From NCBI RefSeq assembly GCF_023920225.1, contig NZ_CP092587.1, positions 124,001-188,000 on the forward strand: a DNA stretch of 64,000 nucleotides, read 5' to 3'. A program made the translations under genes and the position numbers. The notes under the pieces were generated by a model. That model searched no databases. It worked only from the letters and a program-made list of their open reading frames with translations, and was not told the DNA's origin. Below are positions 1 through 7,721 of the stretch, piece after piece (the stretch's first letter is position 1; each line of letters starts with the position of its first letter). The DNA is from Vibrio gazogenes. Lineage in GTDB: Bacteria > Pseudomonadota > Gammaproteobacteria > Enterobacterales > Vibrionaceae.

Positions 1-243
1 TCTTCAAATCGCGCATCATCAAAGGGTTAATTTTTATTTTTTTATCAATAATAATAAGTCATTTCTGGACGTGTCTATATAAATGATAATTATCTCATTG
101 ACTTCAATAGATAATTTGAATGATCATAGTTGCTTGGTTTCATATATTGTATGCACTTCTATTTTTATCACGTTTGATATGACTCATGAATCAATCTAAT
201 TGTCGCTGTCAGCGTTATTTTCTGATGGGAAAACTCGAATATA

Positions 244-759
244 ATGAATGTGACTTTGATAGAGAGTAAGGTTCAATCTTACCAAGCCGTAACTTCCACA
301 ACTGTTCGTATCGAGTTGTCTAACTCCCAGACGGTGATTCTGAGACTGTCGGAGTCGTGGGTATTGAATCAAGGTGACTTGGTCGCCATTGCTGGATTTC
401 AGGATCCACAAAGTAACGTATTGATAGGCTATGGCTATATCAATCTGTCGCAACATGTAAAATCAATTGCGCGTAGTCATGGGGGGCCTTTTTTCTTCTT
501 CGGCGCACTGCTGAGCATCATCACATTGGGTATAGTCGCGTTTATTTTCTCCGGAGAAGGAATGATCGCGTTTTCTGACATTTTGACCACGCTTCCTCTT
601 GCTGTCGTATTACTATTTTCTGGCTTCTTCATTTGGATTGGTATCAAAGCCAAACGAAAAGAACGATGCGTGAAGGGAATGCTGGAGCAAGTGGAAATGA
701 AAGCACTTGTTGATGTAACAACACCCCCTAGGGATACAAAGATAGTTCAACGCATCTAA
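244..759 (+). CDS. Small two-helix inner-membrane protein, function unknown
   Basis: 171 residues. The N-terminal 75 or so residues are polar and beta-rich, possibly a small barrel-like domain. Two hydrophobic segments follow, near residues 80-103 (starting FFFFGALL) and 110-135, then a basic cytoplasmic-type tail with KAKRKER. I do not recognise the family. It stands alone, with no partner gene within 400 bases downstream, only a dead transposase fragment. The ATG has only a weak ribosome binding site, so the start is provisional. A role in membrane protein quality control or signalling would be speculation. Confidence 0.6.
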   Translation: MNVTLIESKVQSYQAVTSTTVRIELSNSQTVILRLSESWVLNQGDLVAIAGFQDPQSNVLIGYGYINLSQHVKSIARSHGGPFFFFGALLSIITLGIVAFIFSGEGMIAFSDILTTLPLAVVLLFSGFFIWIGIKAKRKERCVKGMLEQVEMKALVDVTTPPRDTKIVQRI

Positions 760-873
760 ATCATCATCTCAACTGTTTATTGATGGGAAAGGTTGCCTGC
801 TTATCCCTTTAGCCCCATATCTAATCTAGCCATGAGAAGTAAAAGAGAAACCGATATAGCAACTGGACTATAG

Positions 874-1038
874 TCATTGTTCAGAGTGTTGGTGATTTAT
901 CTGCGAACCAAAGTTATCGGGCGAACATATCTGTCTCGTGACCAAGTGTGTCAAATGCTTTTTGAGTGCGTAGAAGTTGATTATCATTGGACAAAAAGGC
1001 ACAGTGCTCTTGGATTCCCTAAGCTTAATTATCTTTGA
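874..1038 (+). pseudogene. C-terminal remnant of an IS3-family transposase (OrfB)
   Basis: The frame reads VIGRTYLSRDQVCQMLFECV and then a VDYHWTKRHSALGF-like stretch. This is the conserved end of IS3-type integrases, usually E-x-YN-x-x-RRHSALGY. A stop precedes it at 871-873, and neither the catalytic DDE region nor a start is present. It lies just upstream of rmlBADC and marks a past insertion. The rest of 760-1184 holds only the short leader of rmlB; no other gene is seen. Confidence 0.7.
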
Positions 1039-1184
1039 TTATTCGAATGCTTAATGGTGAATCCAGTATTGCTGGTGCAAATCATGTAGTAAAAGTACAA
1101 AATACACACTCTTTGTAAGATAATGACGATAATCAGTTCATTACCACTGTTAGGGTGGAAAAATCGGAAATATAAGAGATAGTT

Positions 1185-2249
1185 ATGAAAATTCTCGTTA
1201 CTGGTGGTGCAGGCTTTATTGGCTCAGCGGTTATTCGTCATATTATAAAGCACACGACAGATAGTGTAATTAATGTCGATAAGTTAACGTATGCTGGTAA
1301 TTCTGAGTCGTTGCTCTCTATCGCAGATAGTGAACGCTATTATTTTGAACAAGTTGATATTTGTGACCGTGCAGCGTTGGAGAGGGTCTTCTCTAAACAC
1401 CTTCCTGACGCTGTCATGCATTTAGCCGCTGAGTCTCATGTGGATCGCTCCATCGATGGACCCGCTGCTTTTATCGAAACAAATATTGTTGGGACATACA
1501 CTCTTCTTGAAGTCGCCCGAAAATATTGGATGGTTTTGACAGGGGAGCGTCGAACCGCTTTTCGTTTTCATCATATTTCAACTGATGAGGTTTATGGTGA
1601 TCTTGAGGGCACAGATAAGCTGTTTACCGAAGAGACATCTTATGAACCTTCTAGCCCCTATTCCGCGTCGAAAGCTTCCAGTGACCACTTGGTTCGTGCT
1701 TGGTTACGTACCTACGGTTTACCAACAATTGTAACGAATTGTTCTAACAACTATGGCCCGTATCATTTCCCTGAAAAGCTTATTCCCTTGATGATTCTTA
1801 ATGCATTGGATGGTAAATCTCTACCAGTTTATGGGGATGGGATGCAAATTCGTGATTGGTTATTTGTTGAGGATCATGCCCGTGCGTTATACAAAGTTGT
1901 GACAAAAGGCGTCGTCGGTGAAACTTATAATATTGGTGGTCACAACGAGAAAGCGAATATTGAGGTTGTTAAGACGATTTGTTCATTGTTGGAAGAGTTG
2001 GTTCCAAACAAACCACAAGGTGTTGATCATTATCAAGACCTCATCTCCTACGTAAAAGATCGTCCGGGACATGACGTCCGATATGCGATTGACGCAAGCA
2101 AGATTGAACGTGAGTTAGGTTGGAAGCCTGAAGAAACATTTGAATCAGGAATTCGCAAGACTGTCGAATGGTACCTCGATAATAAAATGTGGTGGAGTCG
2201 GGTGCTAGATGGTTCATACAGTTTAGAGCGTCTGGGTGTGGGGAAATAG
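1185..2249 (+). CDS. rmlB: dTDP-glucose 4,6-dehydratase
   Basis: 354 residues, the usual length. It converts dTDP-D-glucose to dTDP-4-keto-6-deoxy-D-glucose, the second step to dTDP-L-rhamnose, in the cytoplasm. It is an extended short-chain dehydrogenase: the NAD site GGAGFIGS is at residues 7-14, the family triad TDE is at 133-135, and YSASK supplies the Tyr/Lys pair at 159 and 163. First gene of a tight rmlBADC operon, 3 bases from rmlA. A decayed second copy of its 5' end lies at 39848, next to hldD. That suggests the intact operon here and the ghost there have a shared history. Confidence 0.95.
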   Translation: MKILVTGGAGFIGSAVIRHIIKHTTDSVINVDKLTYAGNSESLLSIADSERYYFEQVDICDRAALERVFSKHLPDAVMHLAAESHVDRSIDGPAAFIETNIVGTYTLLEVARKYWMVLTGERRTAFRFHHISTDEVYGDLEGTDKLFTEETSYEPSSPYSASKASSDHLVRAWLRTYGLPTIVTNCSNNYGPYHFPEKLIPLMILNALDGKSLPVYGDGMQIRDWLFVEDHARALYKVVTKGVVGETYNIGGHNEKANIEVVKTICSLLEELVPNKPQGVDHYQDLISYVKDRPGHDVRYAIDASKIERELGWKPEETFESGIRKTVEWYLDNKMWWSRVLDGSYSLERLGVGK

Positions 2250-2252
2250 AAA

Positions 2253-3125
2253 ATGAAAGGTATTGTTCTCGCCGGTGGTTCTGGTACTCGTTTGTATCCT
2301 TTGACTCGTGGTGTATCAAAGCAACTTCTCCCAATTTATGATAAACCGATGGTGTTCTACCCGATATCTACGTTAATGCTAGCAGGCATCAGAGATATAT
2401 TGATCATTACTACACCACAAGATAAAGATAGCTTTAAGCGTTTGTTGGGGGATGGAAGTGATTTTGGTATCAATCTGACCTATGCCGTTCAGCCGAGTCC
2501 TGATGGTTTAGCCCAGGCATTCATTATTGGTGAGAACTTTATTGGTGATGAAAGTGTTTGTTTGGTACTGGGAGACAATATTTTTTACGGACAATCATTT
2601 AGTAAAACGCTTCGGCATGCTGCCGAAAGAGAGCATGGCGCTACAGTCTTTGGTTACCAAGTTAAAGATCCTGAACGTTTTGGTGTTGTTGAGTTTGATG
2701 ACAATATGAAAGCGATATCGATTGAGGAAAAGCCTGAGTTACCCAAATCGAATTATGCGGTGACAGGTTTATACTTTTATGACAATCGAGTCGTTGATTT
2801 TGCCAGAAAAGTTAATCCTTCAGCCCGAGGCGAGCTAGAGATTACCTCTATTAATGAGATGTATCTCAATGATGGCTCACTTCATGTTGAGCTTCTTGGG
2901 CGTGGTTTTGCTTGGCTAGATACCGGGACTCATGAAAGCTTACATGAAGCCTCTTCGTTTGTTCAAACAATTGAACATGTACAGGGACTTAAGATCGCTT
3001 GTCTGGAAGAAATTGCTTGGCGCAATCAGTGGTTATCAGTCAGTGATATTGAACGATTAGCGAAACCAATGCTGAAAAATGAATATGGCCATTATTTACT
3101 CTCTTTAACTAATGGAGTGGAGTAA
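2253..3125 (+). CDS. rmlA: Glucose-1-phosphate thymidylyltransferase
   Basis: 290 residues. It makes dTDP-glucose from glucose-1-phosphate and dTTP and is feedback-controlled by dTDP-rhamnose in characterised homologues. The nucleotide-binding loop [11 protein letters not shown] is at residues 8-18, followed by [11 protein letters not shown]. The conserved LGDNIFYG and a C-terminal [13 protein letters not shown] are also present. The ATG lies 3 bases after rmlB. Its stop overlaps the longest possible rmlD frame, but rmlD most likely starts just after it. Nothing looks damaged. Confidence 0.95.
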   Translation: MKGIVLAGGSGTRLYPLTRGVSKQLLPIYDKPMVFYPISTLMLAGIRDILIITTPQDKDSFKRLLGDGSDFGINLTYAVQPSPDGLAQAFIIGENFIGDESVCLVLGDNIFYGQSFSKTLRHAAEREHGATVFGYQVKDPERFGVVEFDDNMKAISIEEKPELPKSNYAVTGLYFYDNRVVDFARKVNPSARGELEITSINEMYLNDGSLHVELLGRGFAWLDTGTHESLHEASSFVQTIEHVQGLKIACLEEIAWRNQWLSVSDIERLAKPMLKNEYGHYLLSLTNGVE

Positions 3126-3129
3126 GGAT

Positions 3130-4002
3130 ATGAGGGTGTTAGTCACAGGATGTAATGGCCAGGTTGGTCATTACTTAGTTGAGCAGCTTCGTGGCAAGGT
3201 TGATTTGCTATCTTATAGTAAAGAGCAGCTTGATATAACTGACCAAGTAGCAGTTTTTTCTATCGTGTCAGAGTTTGCTCCTCACTATATAATCAACGCG
3301 GCTGCATACACCGCAGTTGATAAAGCGGAGCAAGACGTAGACTTGTCGTATGCGATTAATCGTGATGGTCCTCAATATCTTGCGGAGGCGGCTGATCGTT
3401 GTGGTGCGGTAATGCTTCATATTTCGACTGACTATGTATTCGATGGCGATGTAGATGGCTCCTACACCGAGAGAGACGCTACAGCTCCGCAGAGCATTTA
3501 CGGGGAAAGTAAACTTGCAGGTGAAATTGCAGTTGCTGAAGCATGTAGACGGCATTTAATCTTACGTACGGCATGGGTGTTCGGTGAACACGGCAGTAAT
3601 TTTGTTAAAACCATGCTAAGGCTAGGTGCCGAACGTGACGCTTTAAGTATAGTGTCGGATCAAGTCGGCGGGCCTACTTATGCCGGAGATATTGCTAAAG
3701 CTTTAATTACGATGATCGAATTCATTGATGCTGGTAAAGAACCACTGTGGGGTATATATCACTTCTCAGGTGCTCCATACGTAAGCTGGTATGAATTCTC
3801 CCGTGTAATTTTTGACCAAGCAGAAAGTTCTCAGATTTTAGACAAGAAACCATTATTAAAAGCAATCCCAACTCGTGAGTTTCCAACCCCAGCGAAACGC
3901 CCTGCTAACTCGCGTTTGAACTGTGACAAAATTGTTCAGCAATTTGGTATTAAGCCAAGTGATTGGCAGAAAGCACTCATCAATATTCGGAACTATAAGT
4001 AA
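3130..4002 (+). CDS. rmlD: dTDP-4-dehydrorhamnose reductase
   Basis: It reduces dTDP-4-keto-L-rhamnose to dTDP-L-rhamnose with NAD(P)H, the last step. Rossmann motif GCNGQVG is near residues 7-13, STDYVFDG is central, and YGESK supplies the catalytic Tyr/Lys. I chose the ATG at 3130 over the one at 3112 because GGAGTAAGGA sits just upstream and the MRVLVTG start matches the family. That puts the start 4 bases after the rmlA stop. About 290 residues, normal length. Translation is probably coupled to rmlA. Confidence 0.93.
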   Translation: MRVLVTGCNGQVGHYLVEQLRGKVDLLSYSKEQLDITDQVAVFSIVSEFAPHYIINAAAYTAVDKAEQDVDLSYAINRDGPQYLAEAADRCGAVMLHISTDYVFDGDVDGSYTERDATAPQSIYGESKLAGEIAVAEACRRHLILRTAWVFGEHGSNFVKTMLRLGAERDALSIVSDQVGGPTYAGDIAKALITMIEFIDAGKEPLWGIYHFSGAPYVSWYEFSRVIFDQAESSQILDKKPLLKAIPTREFPTPAKRPANSRLNCDKIVQQFGIKPSDWQKALINIRNYK

Positions 4003-4007
4003 AAGTT

Positions 4008-4553
4008 ATGAACGTTATCGAAACTAAAATTCCAGATGTGAAGATTATCGAACCTCAAGTTTTTGGTGATGATCGTGGATTTTTCATGGAAACATGGCAG
4101 CAAAAAAAATTTGAGGCGTTGGTTACGGGAAAACCTACACCATTTGTACAGGATAACCACTCTAAATCAGGTCAGGGAACCCTTCGAGGTTTACATTATC
4201 AAACCGAAAATACCCAAGGTAAGCTGGTACGAGTGATTTATGGAGAAGTATATGATGTTGCAGTAGATATGCGTCAAGATTCACCAACATTTGCTCAATG
4301 GGTCGGTGTGATACTGTCCGATGTAAATAAGCGTCAACTTTGGGTGCCTGAAGGCTTTGCTCACGGATTTTATGTGATGAGTGATGTAGCAGAGTTTGTC
4401 TACAAGTGTACCGACTATTATAACCCGAGTGCTGAACACTCAGTTATCTGGAATGATGCTGACTTGGGGATAGAGTGGCCGTTAATGGTGGAACCGAGAC
4501 TCTCTGCTAAAGATATGAGTGCTTCCCTATTTGCTGATGCTATTAAATTTTGA
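4008..4553 (+). CDS. rmlC: dTDP-4-dehydrorhamnose 3,5-epimerase
   Basis: 181 residues of the RmlC cupin family. It epimerises C3 and C5 of dTDP-4-keto-6-deoxyglucose. The motif LRGLHYQ with the catalytic His is near residue 62, DVAVDMR follows, and VPEGFAHGF is near 116-124. Last gene of rmlBADC, 5 bases after rmlD. No plus-strand terminator is obvious after it. The hairpin at 4681-4706 has its T-run on the other strand. Downstream the sequence becomes the edge of the yicC-associated island. Confidence 0.94.
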   Translation: MNVIETKIPDVKIIEPQVFGDDRGFFMETWQQKKFEALVTGKPTPFVQDNHSKSGQGTLRGLHYQTENTQGKLVRVIYGEVYDVAVDMRQDSPTFAQWVGVILSDVNKRQLWVPEGFAHGFYVMSDVAEFVYKCTDYYNPSAEHSVIWNDADLGIEWPLMVEPRLSAKDMSASLFADAIKF

Positions 4554-4627
4554 TTTGAAATACGATCCAGAAATGTTGTGATTCAATGAAATCGGACTCT
4601 ATTTAAGGGCATATTCGATCATTAACC

Positions 4628-4649
4628 TTACTCACCAGTTGGTTGAAAA
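4628..4649 (+). repeat. Arm-type repeat copy 1 of the yicC-linked integrase
   Basis: TTACTCACCAGTTGGTTGAA resembles the copy at 4849-4870 (about 19 of 22 positions) and shares TTACTCACCAGTT exactly with 13788-13800. The other two copies flank the island interior, so this one, outside the attachment remnant, hints at an older or tandem integration. The role as an integrase arm site is inferred. Confidence 0.5.
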
Positions 4650-4680
4650 AACCGGAAAGGGTTTGAAATCCAATGAAAAC

Positions 4681-4706
4681 AAAAAAGCCCCTATTTACAG
4701 GGGCTT
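4681..4706 (-). terminator. Rho-independent terminator, minus strand (displaced yicC terminator)
   Basis: Stem AAGCCCCT at 4685-4692 pairs with AGGGGCTT at 4699-4706. On the minus strand it is followed by six T's. It lies about 40 bases after the yicC-like stop at 4744. The same spacing holds between the live yicC stop (13915) and the hairpin at 13855-13878. So it reads as the terminator of the displaced yicC tail, not of rmlC. Confidence 0.75.
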
Positions 4707-4743
4707 GGTAAGATTAGGTAAGCTCAAAGAGACTCAAAATAAC

Positions 4744-4767
4744 TTATTCTATATTTTGGATCTGTTC
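4744..4767 (-). other. Displaced yicC 3' end: probable attachment-site remnant (distal island end)
   Basis: On the minus strand these 24 bases read GAA CAG ATC CAA AAT ATA then GAA TAA, i.e. E-Q-I-Q-N-I-E-stop. The live yicC gene ends with exactly these residues (13938-13915). Six of 24 bases differ, five of them in synonymous third positions and one more also silent, as expected for the same codons from a different host. Upstream of these codons the frame no longer resembles YicC. Known mobilizable islands of Vibrio (MGIs moved by SXT-type elements) integrate at the 3' end of yicC and leave such a copy. Confidence 0.75.
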
Positions 4768-4840
4768 GTGGAGTGATATTTATATTCTTACAAAAATCAA
4801 TGTCTTATGCTGTTTTTCCGGTTGAGCAATATGCTTCCAC

Positions 4841-4871
4841 TTACCAGTTTACTCACCACTTGGCTGAAACA
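4841..4871 (+). repeat. Arm-type repeat copy 2 (inner distal end)
   Basis: Matches 13792-13822 at 27 of 31 positions. The shared core is ACCAGTT-x-ACTCACCACTT followed by TGAAACA. The copies lie in the same orientation near opposite ends of the island, as expected for integrase arm-binding sites or island-end repeats. Function inferred. Confidence 0.55.
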
Positions 4872-4912
4872 TGATTTTTTACTCGCACCCTAGAGCTGCC
4901 TTATATTAGTTA

Positions 4913-5557
4913 CTACGAATTATACCATGAGACAAAATTATTCTTAAGAACAGCCAAGCATTGTTTAAAACTTAGCAGATTGTGAGTTTTTTCGGTTCTA
5001 AATTTCTGCACAATGCTAGGGTGTTTGAGCTTTTCCAGACAGCAGGGAACCTCTGAGCGTGTATACCTCTCCGAGCCGTTATAAGAGTCAGTTCTAACTA
5101 TCGTCAAGCAGATTTCATCGGCCTTATCGGTATACGTCAGACTAAAGTGCAGCTCCGGAAAATCTTTTTCTATCTCTTTAACTGACGATTGTATGCCCAT
5201 GAATTCGTAATCCAAGAAATACTCATATATTTCTACATTACGAAGGGGAGAAAGGTTTTGGAAAGCTTGAGGATTAAAATGTTCAAGAAATCGAGCTATC
5301 ACTACCCGATGCTTTCCAGCATTAATGAAGTACTCATCCCCGATTTTTTTTAGAGACAGGCCTGATTTTTCAATATCGGAAAGATAGTAATCAGGATTTC
5401 TCTCAAGTTCTTGAAGATTTCGCCTGATTCTTTTTAAGTGCCGACCATTAAGGCAATCTCCCCATGTCATATCTCCATACCCTTGATCGATACCAATGAC
5501 TTTTCCCAAGGGAATGTCTTCAACTATCTTTTTGTAGTTAGAAAGGGTTCTACCCAT
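4913..5557 (-). CDS. ParB/sulfiredoxin-fold-like protein, 5' end cut by an insertion sequence
   Basis: 214 residues in this frame. A stretch reading GDEYFINAGKHRVVIARFL (about residues 73-91) resembles the G-x-HR motif of ParB/Srx-type nucleotide-binding domains, so a ParB-like nuclease or DNA-binding role is possible. The first codons (MGRTL) come from the terminal inverted repeat of the adjacent IS. A stop lies just upstream in frame, so the native N-terminus is missing or replaced. It is a cargo gene of the island, read toward the distal attachment remnant. Whether the truncated protein is made or active cannot be told. Confidence 0.5.
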   Translation of the reverse strand: MGRTLSNYKKIVEDIPLGKVIGIDQGYGDMTWGDCLNGRHLKRIRRNLQELERNPDYYLSDIEKSGLSLKKIGDEYFINAGKHRVVIARFLEHFNPQAFQNLSPLRNVEIYEYFLDYEFMGIQSSVKEIEKDFPELHFSLTYTDKADEICLTIVRTDSYNGSERYTRSEVPCCLEKLKHPSIVQKFRTEKTHNLLSFKQCLAVLKNNFVSWYNS

Positions 5558-5608
5558 ATTTTACGGACACATCTATAAAGAGGCATACTATGCCTAAAAG
5601 GAGTGTCT

Positions 5609-5896
5609 ATGACCAAGCGAAGAAAATATTCTGCAGAATTCAAACGCGAAGCCGTTGCGCTGACTCAGCAACCGGGTGTGAGTTGTCGTCAGATAGCATT
5701 AGATATCGGCATCAATCCTAACTTATTAAACCGTTGGAAACGAGAGGCGGAGCAGTCACAAGATAAAGCATTTCAAGGCACTGGCTCTCCTCGTGATGAA
5801 GAAATGGCGAGGTTAAAACGCGAATTAGTTAAAGTGAAAAAGGAACGTGATTTTTTGCGAGAAGCGGCAACGTTCTTCGCCAAAGAGTTACCGTAA
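5609..5896 (+). CDS. IS3-family transposase OrfA (helix-turn-helix subunit)
   Basis: 95 residues from the ATG at 5609, which follows AAAAGGAG at good spacing; a GTG at 5603 is the less likely start. [16 protein letters not shown] begins a typical transposase_8 helix-turn-helix (residues 3-50), and a C-terminal leucine/charged region ([20 protein letters not shown]) looks like the coiled coil used for dimerisation. It binds the IS ends and, by frameshift into orfB, gives OrfAB. Confidence 0.88.
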   Translation: MTKRRKYSAEFKREAVALTQQPGVSCRQIALDIGINPNLLNRWKREAEQSQDKAFQGTGSPRDEEMARLKRELVKVKKERDFLREAATFFAKELP

Positions 5897-5925
5897 GGTA
5901 TCTTGCGATATCGCGTTGCCGCGAT

Positions 5926-6750
5926 GTGTTTTCTGTTCGCCTCATGTGCCGTTGTTTGCGCGTCTCTCCTAGTGGTTATTACGCTTGGGTGGAACGTCAG
6001 CCAAGTGCGCGTGCTCTTACTAACGCAACGTTATTAAAACGAATGCGCGAGCTCCATGATGATAGCGGTGGCATTATCGGCGCACCACGTATGCACGAAG
6101 ATCTGCAAGCCGAAGGGTTGAAAGCGAGCTTAAATCGTGTAGCCAGGCTGATGTCAGCGAATGGACTTTATGGCTGGCCGCGTAAAAAAGGTCGAGGGGC
6201 AAAGCGAAAGTCCGCACGTCCTGATGGTTTAAAGAATCATCTTGAGCGGGACTTTAATGCTTTGGAGCCGGAAACCAAATGGGTCACAGACATTACAGAA
6301 ATTGGGACACTTGAAGGGAAGCTTTATCTGTGTGTGGTGCTTGACCTGTTTAGCAAGCTCATCGTTGGCTGGTCGATGCATCATCGACAAGACCATCATA
6401 TGGTGATTCGAGCCGTCGAAATGGCGGTTTGGCAGCGACAGGAAAGACATCATGTTATCTTACATTCAGATCGTGGCACACAATTTACCAGTGGAGATTA
6501 TCAGCGCTTTCTCAAGCAAAAGAACCTAACCAGCAGCATGAGTGCTGTAGGCCATTGTGCAGATAACGCGGCTTGTGAAGGGTTCTTCGGTGTGATGAAA
6601 CGGGAACGAATCAATTATCGACAATACCGGACAAGAAATGAAGCCAGAGCAGATATTTTTGATTATATCGAACGGTTCCATAATCCAAGAATGCGACGTA
6701 GACTGGCGAATCAAGACAGCAAATTTACGTCTTTACTAAACCGTCCGTGA
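5926..6750 (+). CDS. IS3-family transposase OrfB (DDE integrase domain)
   Basis: 274 residues from a GTG. In IS3 elements this frame is normally made as a fusion with OrfA by -1 frameshifting, so the true product begins further upstream. An HTH_21-like N-terminus (SPSGYYAW) is followed by the rve integrase core. The catalytic acids are visible as [17 protein letters not shown] and NAACEGFFG (D, D, E). The end reads [10 protein letters not shown]. It looks intact, so the element could be active. Confidence 0.88.
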   Translation: MFSVRLMCRCLRVSPSGYYAWVERQPSARALTNATLLKRMRELHDDSGGIIGAPRMHEDLQAEGLKASLNRVARLMSANGLYGWPRKKGRGAKRKSARPDGLKNHLERDFNALEPETKWVTDITEIGTLEGKLYLCVVLDLFSKLIVGWSMHHRQDHHMVIRAVEMAVWQRQERHHVILHSDRGTQFTSGDYQRFLKQKNLTSSMSAVGHCADNAACEGFFGVMKRERINYRQYRTRNEARADIFDYIERFHNPRMRRRLANQDSKFTSLLNRP

Positions 6751-6765
6751 AAACGGGGTAGAACC

Positions 6766-7071
6766 CTACCTTTGAATGCTTTTACAGAGCGCAACTATGT
6801 ACTGATCTGCGTCCTGAGGTTCTGAATAGATTTCCCCATATTCTTCTGCGGCCATAAAATCAGAAAAATCATCAAAGGCCGCTTTGCTTAGGTACTCAGC
6901 CAAATGAGTTGCATCGTCAGAACTCTTGCACAGCAAAACCTCCGGCCAGAGCAGGTCACCATCTGGCCCCCGATTGCCGGGCTGATCGGGCGGATCTAAC
7001 CTGACGACCCAAACTTCTCTTAGCTCATGTGCTCCAGCTAGGTTGAGCAGTTCAATGCCATTTAACTTCAT
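6766..7071 (-). CDS. Small acidic protein of unknown function, 3' end at the IS junction
   Basis: 101 residues from the ATG at 7071, preceded by GGAG; a longer frame to 7134 lacks a convincing start. The sequence is rich in Asp/Glu (EEYGEIYSEPQDADQ). I recognise no domain. Its stop codon TAG is formed at the edge of the IS terminal repeat, so the native C-terminus may have been longer. It could be an immunity- or antitoxin-like island protein, but nothing proves it. Confidence 0.45.
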   Translation of the reverse strand: MKLNGIELLNLAGAHELREVWVVRLDPPDQPGNRGPDGDLLWPEVLLCKSSDDATHLAEYLSKAAFDDFSDFMAAEEYGEIYSEPQDADQYIVALCKSIQR

Positions 7072-7258
7072 AAAAATAACTCCGTGCTTAGTGGACGGAG
7101 CCATTATCCCGCTGATAACTACCGAGTTTGGCACGCCAAACTGCCCGATTTGGACAAATGTCTTGTCGGTATAGTCAGAAGGAAATTTCCAGATTTTGAC
7201 CTGGGTTGGTGTTGCTGGTTGAATGTATATAAATGAATTTAAAAAGATATTTATGTTT

Positions 7259-7295
7259 CGTTACATGTCACGAATGTAAAATGTGACATGTAACG
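7259..7295. repeat. Perfect 13-base inverted repeat with 11-base spacer
   Basis: CGTTACATGTCAC at 7259-7271 is the exact reverse complement of GTGACATGTAACG at 7283-7295. Each arm contains the palindrome ACATGT. No T-run follows on either strand, so it is not an ordinary terminator. It fits an operator for a dimeric regulator, or a cruciform next to the phased array starting at 7309. Function unknown. Confidence 0.6.
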
Positions 7296-7308
7296 CCACT
7301 GCAAGGGC

Positions 7309-7608
7309 ATATGTGGGAACGTTGCACGTTTAAGGCTTGGGTATATTGGTTGGCTGCACGATTAACGCTTAAACCTATGGGGTGGTTGCACGGATGAACT
7401 ATTTTTAACCGTTGTTTTCGGCGTTTAGTGCGATTTTGATGGTGTTTTCGGGGGCGTTAAAACCTGTTCAACGTGATTTTGTAGTTATGTTGGATTGTTG
7501 CACGGATATTTCTCGGATATGTGGGGACGTTGCACGCTTGGTTTTGGTAGTGCAAAACGATACCCCAATTTGCCACCATGACCACAAGCTTTTTACCACT
7601 TGTTGCAC
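7309..7608 (+). repeat. Phased TTGCACG repeat array in a gene-free stretch
   Basis: TTGCACG occurs at 7322, 7386, 7498 and 7530, CTGCACG at 7354 and TTGCACT at 7603, all on the plus strand. The first three are exactly 32 bases apart (7322, 7354, 7386), as are 7498 and 7530. The two best copies extend to a 20-base repeat, ATATGTGGG-R-ACGTTGCACG, at 7309-7328 and 7517-7536. Thirty-two bases is about three helical turns, so bound proteins would stack on one face. Possible readings are iterons, a transposon-end or recombinase site cluster, or a multi-operator control region for the flanking genes. The rest of 7135-7721 shows no convincing gene. Confidence 0.65.
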
Positions 7609-7721
7609 TTTTACCTAAGAGTCCATTTAGCAACCATCCAGTTACATCTGGGGCCGCTTAGAGTGAAAAGGAGTCTGTTGGATGCGGTCAGAAAATCGGG
7701 GGGCTATTCTCCTATGCCGAC

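Larger units (their letters stand above)
5544..6767 (+). mobile_element. IS3-family insertion sequence, about 1.22 kb
   Basis: Imperfect terminal inverted repeats of about 24 bases: the left end begins AGGGTTCTACCC and continues to ACGGAC, and the right end mirrors it. Two frames, orfA and orfB, have the helix-turn-helix and DDE layout of IS3-family elements, normally joined by a programmed -1 frameshift. No short target duplication is visible with these ends, so either my ends are off by a few bases or a flank was rearranged. It splits the flanking island genes, supplying the first codons of the one on its left and the stop codon of the one on its right. Confidence 0.85.

Noticed and set aside
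7309-7608. CRISPR array
   Set aside because: Only a 7-base core is constant, the longest repeat occurs twice, and the gap between the two groups is 112 bases. No cas genes are present.
7412-7618. 68-residue frame within the TTGCACG array
   Set aside because: The coding frame is broken up by the repeats themselves and shows no protein pattern; the repeats explain the sequence better.
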